From Gp6-AA40 sp964505975 (lineage in GTDB: Bacteria > Acidobacteriota > Vicinamibacteria > Vicinamibacterales > UBA2999): 23,078 nucleotides of DNA. The position numbers and the translations under genes were made by a program. Positions 15,833 through 23,078 of this stretch are shown here, one piece after another. Location: NCBI GenBank assembly GCA_964505975.1, contig CAZDLW010000064.1, positions 1 through 23,078 on the forward strand, written 5' to 3'. The notes beneath the pieces are model-generated. The model did no database searches. It saw only the letters and a list, made by a program, of their open reading frames with translations, and had not been told where the DNA came from. Position 1 is the first letter of the stretch. Each line of letters opens with the position of its first letter.

Positions 15833-18493
15833 ATGCGCACCGCCATCCTGACCTGGGCGGCCGACCTGACGTGGCGGCGGCCCTGGACGATCATCATCAG
15901 TGCTCTGTTCCTGGCTCTCGTGAGCGGTGCGTATGCCGCACTGCGGCTCGACCTGAACGCCGACACCGACGACCTCATCTCTCCATCACGGCCGTTCATG
16001 GAGCAGTACCGCCGCTTTCTCACCGAATTCGGCGACCTCGAGTATCTCTACGTGGCCCTGTCGGACACGCAGACCCCGCCACGCACGCGCGAGGCGGTCG
16101 ATGCGCTGACCGAGCGGCTCCGGCGCATCGACAGCCTGCCCCGGGTCTACAGTGGCGTGACACCCGCCGAACAGCACCGCATCGCCACACGCGCGATGTC
16201 CGACGGCGAACTCGCGGATCTCGCGGCAGCCGCGCACGGGTTCGCACCCTTCCTCGAGAGCGTGGACCCGGCGGGAGTCGTGGAGCACGCCAACGGACTC
16301 CTGAAGCAACTCGTGGGTGGAGGCGCGGGACTGCCCACCGGCCAACAGGAACAGCTCGGCACCGGTGCCGTTTTCGCGCTGTCGGCGATTGCCGCCGCAC
16401 GCGAGGAGTCGCCGAGCCGCGACGAGCTCGCGCTCCTGGTCGAGGATCCGGAGCACGAGTATTTCCGTTCCGAGACCGGGGATCTGTACTTCGTCGTCGT
16501 GATTCCGGACAAGGACTTCGGCACGCTGGCCATCATCGAGGAGCCGCTTCGCGCGATTCGTGCGGCCATGGACGAGGTGCGGCAGCTCTACCCGGGTCTC
16601 GAGATGGGCCTGACGGGCAAGGCGGTGCTCCAGGCGGACGAGATGGCGACCACCGCCGAGGATACGACGCGTGCCGCCATCCTCGCCTTCGTTCTGGTCG
16701 CAACACTCTTCATGGTCATCCTGCGGGGGTTCTACACGCCGGCGCTCGCGGCCGTCGCGTTTCTCTGTGCGGGTGCATGGACCTACGGCTTCGCGACGCT
16801 CGCGATTGGCTACCTCAACCTCCTCAGCATCGTCTTTGCCCTGGTGCTGGTCGGCATCGGCTTCGACTTCGGCGTGCATCTCATTGCGCGCTACAACGAG
16901 TATCGATCGACGATGCACGTGCGCGAGGCGATTCATCGAGCGATGCTGCAGTGCGGTCCGGCCAATATCACGTCGGCATTCACGTCCGCCACCGCGTTCC
17001 TGACTGCGCTCTTCACGCCCTTCCGTGGGCTCCAGGAACTCGGGCTGGTGGCAGGGACAGGCCTGATTTTCTGCCTCGTGTCGATGATGCTGGTCCTGCC
17101 GGCCCTGCTCACGGTGTTCGAACGACGTCGGCGCGACGTACCGCCCAACGCGGAACGAGCACCGGAGCTGAAGCCAGGGGTCCTGAAGTGGGTGCTCGTG
17201 CGACCAGGCACGCTGCTCCTCGTAACTATTTCAGCAACCGCAGTGCTGTTGATGGCCGACGGCCGCCCCCGGTTCGAGGACAATCTGCTCGAGCTGCAGT
17301 CGCCGAACCTCGAGTCGGTGCATTGGGAGCATCGCCTCATCGCCGAGTCGCCGTCGATGACCTGGTTCGGCGTCGTGATGGCAGACACGCAGCAAGAGGT
17401 GCTGGACCTCGTCGAACGGGCACGCGTGTCCAACGCCATCGGCCTGGTGCGAAGCGCGTTGCTCATCGACGGGGCCACGACGGGAGCGGAGGTCTCCGGT
17501 CTCGCCCGTCCGGATTCACCGATGCGTACCGCCCTGCGCGCCGCCTTGCACGAACAGGGCACCACCGTCGGCACTGCCGGTATGGAGAGTGATTCGCCGG
17601 CCCCAGCCGATCTTCACTCCGCCGCGCGGATTCTCGACCGGCTCGGCGCCGGGGCCGCGGCGGGTGCTCCAGCGGAGGCGGCGCGGCTGCAACGGCTTGC
17701 CAGCGACCTCCGATGGATTGCCGAACGCATCCAGTCCGAGCACCCGGAGGAATCACGCACCAGGGAAGACCTTCGACGCGCCATCGACACGGTGGGCACG
17801 TCACTGCGCGAACTGCTGCACGGTGACCAACTTGCACTGCGCGACGCGCTCCCAGATGCACTGCGCGATCAGTATGTGTCCTCGCTGACGGGGCGCTACC
17901 TCGTGCTCCTGCATCCACGTGCGAACGTGTGGGAGTACGACGCCCTGCATCGGTTCGTATCGGAGCTGCGTGGCATCGATGCCGGCGTGACGGGGGCGCC
18001 CATCGCGACCTACGAATCGATGCACGACATGCGCACCGCGTTCGTCGTCATGGCCGCCCTGGCCTTTCTGGCCGTGATGCTGCTCGTGTGGCTCGACTTT
18101 CGGAGTATCCGATACGCCGCGCTGGCGATGGCGCCGCTCGTCCTGGGTCTGGCCTGGCTGACCCAGATCATGGGTCTCGCCGACATCTCGTTCAACCTCG
18201 CCAACTTCTTCTCCGTCTCGATCCTGCTCGGCGTGACGGTGGACAGCGCCGTACACGTCCTTCACAGGCACCGCGAAGGCGGACCATCACGCCTGCATCT
18301 CGGCTCCACCCGTCGAGCGGTGATCCTGACGTCGATGACAACGATGATCGGCTTTGGTTGTCTGCTGATCGCCGAGCATCGAGGCCTCAGGAGCCTCGGG
18401 CTCGTGATGGCGCTCGGCAGCGCCGCCTGCCTGGCCGCCTGCCTGGTCGTGTTGCCGGCCTTCCTCGCGTATCGAGAGCGGGCGACGCGATGA
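15833..18493 (+). CDS. hpnN: Hopanoid RND/MMPL-family transporter HpnN
   Basis: This 886-residue inner-membrane protein has two similar halves. The first helix is at about residues 18-37, followed by a large periplasmic loop (FMEQYRRFLTEFGDLEYLYV). A helix bundle at about 281-430 includes GIGFDFGVHLIARYNEYR. A second periplasmic domain is followed by a second bundle from about 738, containing GVTVDSAVHVLHRHRE. Duplicated bundles with GXXXDXXVH-type helices mark the RND/MMPL superfamily. HpnN is known to move hopanoids to the outer membrane, and the length fits. It starts 17 nt after hpnO, with AAGGA (15815-15819) 13 nt upstream, so the two form an operon. It converges on shc with a 64-bp gap. 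Confidence 0.9.
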   Translation: MRTAILTWAADLTWRRPWTIIISALFLALVSGAYAALRLDLNADTDDLISPSRPFMEQYRRFLTEFGDLEYLYVALSDTQTPPRTREAVDALTERLRRIDSLPRVYSGVTPAEQHRIATRAMSDGELADLAAAAHGFAPFLESVDPAGVVEHANGLLKQLVGGGAGLPTGQQEQLGTGAVFALSAIAAAREESPSRDELALLVEDPEHEYFRSETGDLYFVVVIPDKDFGTLAIIEEPLRAIRAAMDEVRQLYPGLEMGLTGKAVLQADEMATTAEDTTRAAILAFVLVATLFMVILRGFYTPALAAVAFLCAGAWTYGFATLAIGYLNLLSIVFALVLVGIGFDFGVHLIARYNEYRSTMHVREAIHRAMLQCGPANITSAFTSATAFLTALFTPFRGLQELGLVAGTGLIFCLVSMMLVLPALLTVFERRRRDVPPNAERAPELKPGVLKWVLVRPGTLLLVTISATAVLLMADGRPRFEDNLLELQSPNLESVHWEHRLIAESPSMTWFGVVMADTQQEVLDLVERARVSNAIGLVRSALLIDGATTGAEVSGLARPDSPMRTALRAALHEQGTTVGTAGMESDSPAPADLHSAARILDRLGAGAAAGAPAEAARLQRLASDLRWIAERIQSEHPEESRTREDLRRAIDTVGTSLRELLHGDQLALRDALPDALRDQYVSSLTGRYLVLLHPRANVWEYDALHRFVSELRGIDAGVTGAPIATYESMHDMRTAFVVMAALAFLAVMLLVWLDFRSIRYAALAMAPLVLGLAWLTQIMGLADISFNLANFFSVSILLGVTVDSAVHVLHRHREGGPSRLHLGSTRRAVILTSMTTMIGFGCLLIAEHRGLRSLGLVMALGSAACLAACLVVLPAFLAYRERATR

Positions 18494-18557
18494 TTGGTGC
18501 CGCGACGTTGCTCCAGGCTGCCGAGCCGAGGCGTTACTCCGGTGCAGCAGGGCGTCC

Positions 18558-20555
18558 TCACTCACCGTAACGGGCCTTGCCCCGCTCCAGGTGGAAACCC
18601 TGGCCTCTCCTCCCTCCCTGCACCGGGGCCCTGTAGACTCCGAGCGCCCAGAGAGGAAAGTACGTCGAGTACAGGTGGTACTTCAGCATGAACACTCGGG
18701 GGAACCCGGTGCCATTCCAGAACGCGTCGTCCCATGAGCCATTGGGACGCTGCGTGCGCACCAGACACTCCACGCCGCGCTCAACGGCGACGTGGCGTAT
18801 CTGCCCGGCCGCAAGCAGGCCCAGCAGTGCCCAGGCGGTCTGACTGGCCGTGGACGCTCCCGATCCAGCCAGCTCCGGGCGGTCGTAGCTTTCGCACGTT
18901 TCGCCCCAGCCACCATCCGGATTCTGCTGTCGTATCAGCCACTGCACCGCTCGCTGCACCCAGGGCTGGTCGATGCGCTCTCCCGATGCAGCGAGACCGC
19001 GCAGTACGCACCACGTGCCGTACAGATAGTTGACGCCCCAGCGGCCGAACCACGGGCCGTCGGGGTGCTGCGTCCGCTTCAGAAAGTCGATGCCACGGCG
19101 TACCGGATCGGATTCGCGTCCGAGACCCATGACCCCCAACAGTTCCAGAACGCGGCCGGTGAGATCCTCTGTCGAGGGGTCCAGCAGCGCGCCGTGATCC
19201 GCGAATGGGATGTTGTTCAGGTAGTGCCGGTTCTGATCGGCGTCGAATGCGCCCCATCCACCGTCGGATCCCTGCATGCCGATCACCCAGTCCAGTCCCC
19301 GCGTGATGGCCCTGTCCAGACGCGTCTCGTCGAGCCCACGGACCCGTCGAAGCCCCATCAGCACGATCGCGCTATCGTCCACATCGGGATAGAAGTCGTT
19401 GTCGTATTGGAACGCCCACCCCCCAGGCTGCAGCGACGGTCGCTTCACCTGCCAGTCGCCGGGCACGAGCACCTGCTTGTCGAGCAGCCACCGCCCTGCC
19501 CTCCGCAGCGACGCGTGGCCGGGCGCGAGCCCGCTATCGATGAGCGCGTTGACCGCGATCGCTGTATCCCAGACAGGCGAGACGCAGGGCTGATAACGCG
19601 TCTCGTCTCCGTCCTCGATGGCCAGCGCCTCGATCTCCGCAATCTGGCCGCGCACGAGCGGGTGATCGTCGGAATAGCCGAGCAGCCTCAACGCAATCAC
19701 GGCATTGAAGATGGCTGGAAAGATCCCGCCGAGGCCGCCGGGAACAGCCAGCCTCGGCTCGAGCCATCGCCGTGCCATCTCGACCGAGCGGGCCCGAAAC
19801 GGCCGGGGCAGGTACGTCTCCCAGAACTTCAGGGCCTCATCGACCGCGATGAACAGATTCTTCCAGGCAAGCGCGGAGCAGGAAAAGGGGTCAGGGGTCC
19901 GCGGGAAGCGCACACCTGCGCGTTCGCGTGGAACGGGCCACAGTTCGTCCAAGCGTTGATCGGCGGCCAGCCGCGTGACCGGCTTTCGGTCCATGATAAC
20001 GAGCAACGGGACAATGACCGTGCGGGACCAGTACGACACCTCGGAGATCGTGAAGAAGAAGCGGCGCGGCAGGAGCACGATCTCGATCGGCATTGTAGGA
20101 ACGCCGCGCCAGTCGTACTCGCCGAACAACGCGAGCAGGATCTTCGTGAACACGTTCGCCTTGATCGGTCCGCCGAGTGCCAGGATTCGATCGCGGGCTG
20201 CGGTCATGGCCGGTGTCTGCGCGGGCACTCCGGCTACCTTGAGGGCGAAGTACGCCTTGATCGTGGCTGAGAGGTTCGCCGGACCGCCCTCGAAGAGCGG
20301 AAACCCGCCGTCGATCCCCCGGCGCCGGAGGAGCGACCGCACCATGCGCTGTTCCCGGCGCGGGTCCACGCGGTCGAGCAGGCGGCACAGCAGGAGGTAC
20401 TCGGCAGTGATGGTTGTGTCGGCCTCGAGCTCCCCGACCCAGTGACCATCCGGCGCCTGGCAGGCGAGAAGATACTGCTGCGCCCGCGCAATCGCCGCGT
20501 CCACTGCGATGCCCGTTGCCGACGTCCCCGTCACGTTTCCGTCGATAATCGCCAC
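18558..20555 (-). CDS. shc: Squalene-hopene cyclase
   Basis: Shc cyclises squalene to hopene/diplopterol, the committed step of hopanoid synthesis, as a monotopic membrane protein. From GTG 20555 the product has 665 residues, the normal size. It has the catalytic DVDDSA motif (391-396), with Asp393 as the likely proton donor. QW-type repeats are visible: QGSDGGWGAFD, QHPDGPWFGRWG, QNPDGGWGE and QRPNGSWDD. N-terminal AIARAQQYLLACQAPDGHW matches the family start. The frame is open further upstream to 20720, but that part is Arg-rich and overlaps the opposite-strand remnant; GTG 20555 gives the best family match, with a GAGG about 13 nt upstream. It is transcribed opposite to the other hpn genes. 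Confidence 0.95.
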   Translation of the reverse strand: MAIIDGNVTGTSATGIAVDAAIARAQQYLLACQAPDGHWVGELEADTTITAEYLLLCRLLDRVDPRREQRMVRSLLRRRGIDGGFPLFEGGPANLSATIKAYFALKVAGVPAQTPAMTAARDRILALGGPIKANVFTKILLALFGEYDWRGVPTMPIEIVLLPRRFFFTISEVSYWSRTVIVPLLVIMDRKPVTRLAADQRLDELWPVPRERAGVRFPRTPDPFSCSALAWKNLFIAVDEALKFWETYLPRPFRARSVEMARRWLEPRLAVPGGLGGIFPAIFNAVIALRLLGYSDDHPLVRGQIAEIEALAIEDGDETRYQPCVSPVWDTAIAVNALIDSGLAPGHASLRRAGRWLLDKQVLVPGDWQVKRPSLQPGGWAFQYDNDFYPDVDDSAIVLMGLRRVRGLDETRLDRAITRGLDWVIGMQGSDGGWGAFDADQNRHYLNNIPFADHGALLDPSTEDLTGRVLELLGVMGLGRESDPVRRGIDFLKRTQHPDGPWFGRWGVNYLYGTWCVLRGLAASGERIDQPWVQRAVQWLIRQQNPDGGWGETCESYDRPELAGSGASTASQTAWALLGLLAAGQIRHVAVERGVECLVRTQRPNGSWDDAFWNGTGFPRVFMLKYHLYSTYFPLWALGVYRAPVQGGRRGQGFHLERGKARYGE

Positions 20556-20557
20556 CT

Positions 20558-20925
20558 GTGCACCCCATCCTCGGAACGATCCTCCTGCGCCCGTACGTCT
20601 TCGCGGTCCTCGCGATCGTGCTCGTCGCCGGCGTCCGCGATCTCGGCTGGCGGTGAACGATGACGTTCGCGGTGTTGCAACGCGAGCACCTGCCGTGCGC
20701 GATCGCGTTCGCGCCTGCATGCGAGCGGCCGCCGCACGTCGTTCTCCCGTAGCAGGTGCCGGGCTATACTACGCGGTGCTGGGCTTCAATCTTATCGTCA
20801 CCGCCTGGATTGGAGAGTTGGGGCTGTTGGCGCTGGGCGTGACGTTCCACCTCATCCTGGTGTGTGGGCTCGTGTATCTCGCCAGCCGCCGGAGTACGAG
20901 CGATGCTCTTTCCGTGAGGGTCTAG
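20558..20925 (+). pseudogene. Remnants of a membrane protein (possibly CruF/Caroten_synth type), internally deleted
   Basis: Two membrane-like fragments lie in different frames. From the GTG at 20558 a 32-residue piece reads PILGTILLRPYVFAVLAIVL and ends RDLGWR before a stop at 20654-20656. From about 20758 to 20925 another frame reads GLYYAVLGFNLIVTAWIGEL, then LLALGVTFHLILVCGLVYLA. The first resembles the N-terminus, and the second the last helix region, of DUF422 carotenoid/hydratase proteins as I recall them. The middle of the protein (about 200 residues) is absent. The family call is tentative; the broken, hydrophobic nature of the fragments is directly visible. This is the only content of the 376-bp gap between shc and hpnH. 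The second piece could instead be a small intact membrane protein with an unusual start. Confidence 0.45.
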
Positions 20926-20931
20926 ACGCGC

Positions 20932-21954
20932 ATGAGTGTGCCCGTGTCACAGATGTGGGCAGTGGCGACGTACGTCCTCGGGCAACGGCTCCGGGGGCGA
21001 ACGCAGTATCCACTGGTCCTGATGCTCGAGCCGCTTCTTCGCTGCAATCTGGCCTGCGCCGGCTGTGGAAAGATCCAGTACCCTGCCCACATCCTCAAGC
21101 GCCATCTGAGTGTCGACGATTGTCTCCGCGCGGTGGACGAATGCGACGCGCCGATGGTGTCAATTCCAGGCGGCGAACCGCTCCTGTATCCGGACATCGG
21201 TCGCCTGGTTCAGGAACTGGTCGCGCGCCGGAAGTACGTGTACGTCTGCACGAACGCGCTCCTGCTCAAGCCAAAGATCGACGACGGCGTCTTCACGCCC
21301 TCGAAGTACCTCTCGTTCAGCGTACACATGGATGGCCTGCGCGAAGATCACGACGAATCCGTCTGCCGCGAGGGGGTCTACGACATTGCGGTAGATGCGA
21401 TCCGCGAAGCCCTCCGTCGAGGCTTTCGCGTCACCACCAACACGACGCTCTTCGATACTGCCGAACCCGCGCGCGTCTCTCGCTTCTTCGACGAGATGAT
21501 GGAGTTGGGTGTCGAAGGGCTGATGGTCTCCCCCGGGTACAGCTACTCGAAGGCGCCCGATCAGGTGCACTTCCTTCGGAGACAGCGAACGACGGACCTG
21601 TTCTCGGCGCTGCTTGGCCGAACCACGCAGAAATGGAAGTTCAACCAGTCGCCGCTCTTTCTGCAGTTCCTGATGGGCAAGCGGGACTTCGACTGTACGC
21701 CCTGGGGCAACCCGACCTACACGATCTTCGGATGGCAGAAACCCTGCTACCTGCTTCAGGACGGGTACGCCACGAGCTTCCAGGAACTGCTGGCGACGAC
21801 GCGCTGGGAGAAGTACGGGAGAGCGAGCGGCAATCCACATTGCCGCGACTGCATGGTGCACTGCGGCTACGAACCCACGGCCGTCCGCCACACGTTCGGC
21901 TCGCTCCGGGGCTTTCGAGATGCCGTCGTCGCAACCGTCACCGGACGTTTGTGA
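20932..21954 (+). CDS. hpnH: Adenosyl-hopene transferase HpnH (radical SAM)
   Basis: HpnH joins the 5'-deoxyadenosyl group of S-adenosylmethionine to diploptene, giving adenosylhopane, the first step of side-chain extension. The 340-residue protein has the radical SAM cluster motif CNLACAGC (Cys38, Cys42, Cys45) after LMLEPLLR, and IPGGEPLLYPDI near 78-89 as the SAM-contacting GGE motif. The C-terminal part has a conserved cysteine group, CRDCMVHCGYEP. All of these are typical of HpnH. GAGGG (20916-20920) lies 11 nt before the ATG. The stop overlaps the start of the next small gene by one base (TGATG), so these genes are co-translated. Confidence 0.95.
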   Translation: MSVPVSQMWAVATYVLGQRLRGRTQYPLVLMLEPLLRCNLACAGCGKIQYPAHILKRHLSVDDCLRAVDECDAPMVSIPGGEPLLYPDIGRLVQELVARRKYVYVCTNALLLKPKIDDGVFTPSKYLSFSVHMDGLREDHDESVCREGVYDIAVDAIREALRRGFRVTTNTTLFDTAEPARVSRFFDEMMELGVEGLMVSPGYSYSKAPDQVHFLRRQRTTDLFSALLGRTTQKWKFNQSPLFLQFLMGKRDFDCTPWGNPTYTIFGWQKPCYLLQDGYATSFQELLATTRWEKYGRASGNPHCRDCMVHCGYEPTAVRHTFGSLRGFRDAVVATVTGRL

Positions 21955-22334
21955 TGAGTACGGCACCCACCCTCCAGGGCTGGTCGGCCACGTTGTCGGA
22001 CGACGTGAGTCGCGCAGAAGCCATCGAGCGGGCGTTCGACTACCGCGGCGACGTCACGCTGGTGTGTACAAACGGGCGGCAGATTACAGGGTATCTCTAC
22101 AACCGCAATTCCGATGTCGTCGAACCGTTCGCGCAGCTCTACGACACGACCGGGGCCTCACACGCGGTGCGATACGCCGACATCGACTCCATCGTCTTTA
22201 CCGGCGCCGACATGGCCGCGGGAAAGAGCTACGAGGCATGGCTCGAGCGCCGGCGTCAACCATGCCCGGCGGCCGACGAAACCCGCTCTCCTCCTTCGGT
22301 TGACCATCACGACGGCAGTGAAGCTCCGCCTTGA
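21954..22334 (+). CDS. Uncharacterised small protein translationally coupled to HpnH
   Basis: The 126-residue protein is predicted soluble, with no signal peptide or membrane segment. Its core, about residues 22-103, alternates beta-like stretches: AFDYRGDVTLVCTNGRQITG, YLYNRNSDV, EPFAQLYDTTG, VRYADIDSIVFTGADMAAGK, SYEAWLERRR. The strand pattern with short turns suggests a small barrel, perhaps Sm- or SH3-like, but this is inference. The C-terminal 25 residues look disordered and acidic. The ATG overlaps the hpnH stop (TGATG), and hpnG follows after 219 bp, which places it in the hopanoid operon. I do not recognise a named family. Roles to consider are a partner of HpnH or HpnG, or an operon regulator. 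Confidence 0.75.
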   Translation: MSTAPTLQGWSATLSDDVSRAEAIERAFDYRGDVTLVCTNGRQITGYLYNRNSDVVEPFAQLYDTTGASHAVRYADIDSIVFTGADMAAGKSYEAWLERRRQPCPAADETRSPPSVDHHDGSEAPP

Positions 22335-22553
22335 GACGAAACTCCTCCACGCCGGGCGAGAAGGCTCGTCGCTTCCGCGGGGGGGGGGCGGATGTAGCCG
22401 GCCCAGGGCCGCCCGACAGCCTTCGCCACGGCTACAGCGGTCCGCCGCAGCTTCATGCGGAGGCGGACGGCGGCCCCTGCGACCGGCGTTTCGTGCCTAT
22501 GTCTCCGGACGCTCTCGAGGCGTGATCGCGCGCGCCAGCGAGTGCCAACAGCG
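22335..22553. repeat. Palindrome-rich non-coding spacer with a G10 tract
   Basis: The gap between the small gene and hpnG has no credible ORF. It contains a run of ten G (22379-22388), an inverted repeat GTAGCCG (22394-22400) / CGGCTAC (22429-22435) and an imperfect palindrome around the TTCATGCGG near 22452-22460. The composition suggests an inserted dispersed repeat within the operon. Confidence 0.45.
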
Positions 22554-23078
22554 ATGATTCTCGTGCTGACCGGGATGCACATCGAGGCCCGGAGGCTGGC
22601 CCGTCGTCTGGGGCTTGCGCCCGTCCCTGGACGCCTCTGGCCTCACTATCGGGACGGCAGGTTCGAGCTCGTGTCCGTAGGGCTCGGAGCGGTCCGACTC
22701 CATGAGCGGACCGAACACCTGCCGGCGCCGTCGCTGGTCGTGTCGGCAGGTGTCTGCGGTGCGCTGGCGCCCCATCTCGCGGCCGGCGATCTGGTGGTGC
22801 CGGAGCTCGTCATCCATGAAGGCGGTGTGCACCCGACCGCGCGGATCGGCCCCCTCGTCCAATCCGGGACGCTACTGGCTGCCCGCCACGTCATCGGCAC
22901 GCCCGCGGAAAAAGCCAGGCTCCGGACACAGACCGGCGCGCTGGCGGTCGATCTGGAGTCGGCCGCGATCCTCGTGTGGGCAGCTGGCCGCGGGGCGCCC
23001 GCCGCGGTCATCCGCGGCGTGTCGGACGAGGCGCACGTCGAGATCCCACGGCCGCTCCAGGCGCTCATCGCTCCCACC
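22554..23078 (+). CDS. hpnG: Hopanoid nucleoside phosphorylase HpnG (3' end beyond window)
   Basis: HpnG cleaves adenine from adenosylhopane, giving a ribosyl/phosphoribosyl hopane intermediate. The visible 175 residues belong to the MTA/SAH nucleosidase and purine phosphorylase family: ILVLTGMHIEARRLARRL at the start, SAGVCGALAPHLAAGDLVVP at 64-83, AVDLESAAI at 131-139 (ribose-binding Glu) and RGVSDEA at 154-160, with Asp158 as the likely base-binding acid. The frame is still open at the window edge; the missing part is probably a few tens of residues. ATG 22554 is preferred over the in-frame GTG at 22542, although neither has a strong ribosome binding site. Its place two genes after hpnH supports HpnG over a housekeeping Mtn enzyme. 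Confidence 0.88.
   Translation, partial: MILVLTGMHIEARRLARRLGLAPVPGRLWPHYRDGRFELVSVGLGAVRLHERTEHLPAPSLVVSAGVCGALAPHLAAGDLVVPELVIHEGGVHPTARIGPLVQSGTLLAARHVIGTPAEKARLRTQTGALAVDLESAAILVWAAGRGAPAAVIRGVSDEAHVEIPRPLQALIAPT

Noticed and set aside
15871..17592. A 573-codon open frame inside hpnN
   Set aside because: It is in another frame on the same strand, extremely Arg-rich with no domain, while the hpnN frame shows membrane helices and family motifs.
18490..18570. A 26-codon ORF overlapping the hpnN stop by ATGA
   Set aside because: Its start is well placed, but it runs into the 3' end of shc, is too short to judge and shows no motif.
18792..20270. A 492-codon open frame on the plus strand
   Set aside because: It lies entirely antisense to squalene-hopene cyclase, whose motifs are unambiguous.
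1..23078. tRNA, rRNA, CRISPR arrays, integrases or insertion-sequence transposases
   Set aside because: I looked on both strands and found no cloverleaf, rRNA signature, spaced direct repeats or transposase motifs; the only repeat elements are the palindromic ones listed.

Overview
The window is a high-GC bacterial chromosome segment. Gene content suggests an acidobacterium, perhaps of the Vicinamibacterales. The clues are a hopanoid gene cluster, a secreted protein joining a carboxypeptidase-regulatory-like domain, a haem motif and a beta-propeller, a Tat-exported two-subunit molybdenum hydroxylase, and many dispersed extragenic palindromes. This placement is inference from gene content; no marker gene is present.

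Left part (1-8.5 kb). msrA (minus) and an RluA-family pseudouridine synthase (plus) diverge around a 189-bp palindromic element (copy A) and two small tandem hairpins. A convergent two-gene operon follows on the minus strand: a 2Fe-2S subunit and a Tat-exported molybdopterin subunit joined by an ATGA overlap. A second, inverted copy (B) of the palindromic element separates this operon from the divergent exported haem/beta-propeller protein. A secreted protein with two PRC-barrel repeats follows; its ribosome binding site is partly inside an inverted repeat.

Middle (8.7-13.3 kb). A complete sugar-type ABC importer operon is ordered ATPase, permease, permease, substrate-binding lipoprotein. The first three genes overlap, and the binding-protein gene follows a short gap holding a perfect hairpin. 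Convergent to it is a dead EAL-HDOD signalling gene (13284-14308, minus) that lacks its 5' end and needs six frame changes to be read through.

Right part (14.4-23.1 kb). This is a hopanoid locus: hpnO (aminotransferase) and hpnN (RND-type transporter) on plus, squalene-hopene cyclase (shc) on minus, then hpnH (radical SAM), a small uncharacterised gene overlapping hpnH by one base, and hpnG, which runs off the window end. By established pathway knowledge, Shc makes the hopane skeleton, HpnH adds adenosine, HpnG removes adenine, HpnO aminates the side chain and HpnN moves hopanoids to the outer membrane. Between shc and hpnH lie remnants of a membrane protein, possibly of the CruF/Caroten_synth type. 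The best candidates for something undescribed are the small HpnH-coupled protein and the covarying palindromic element family.
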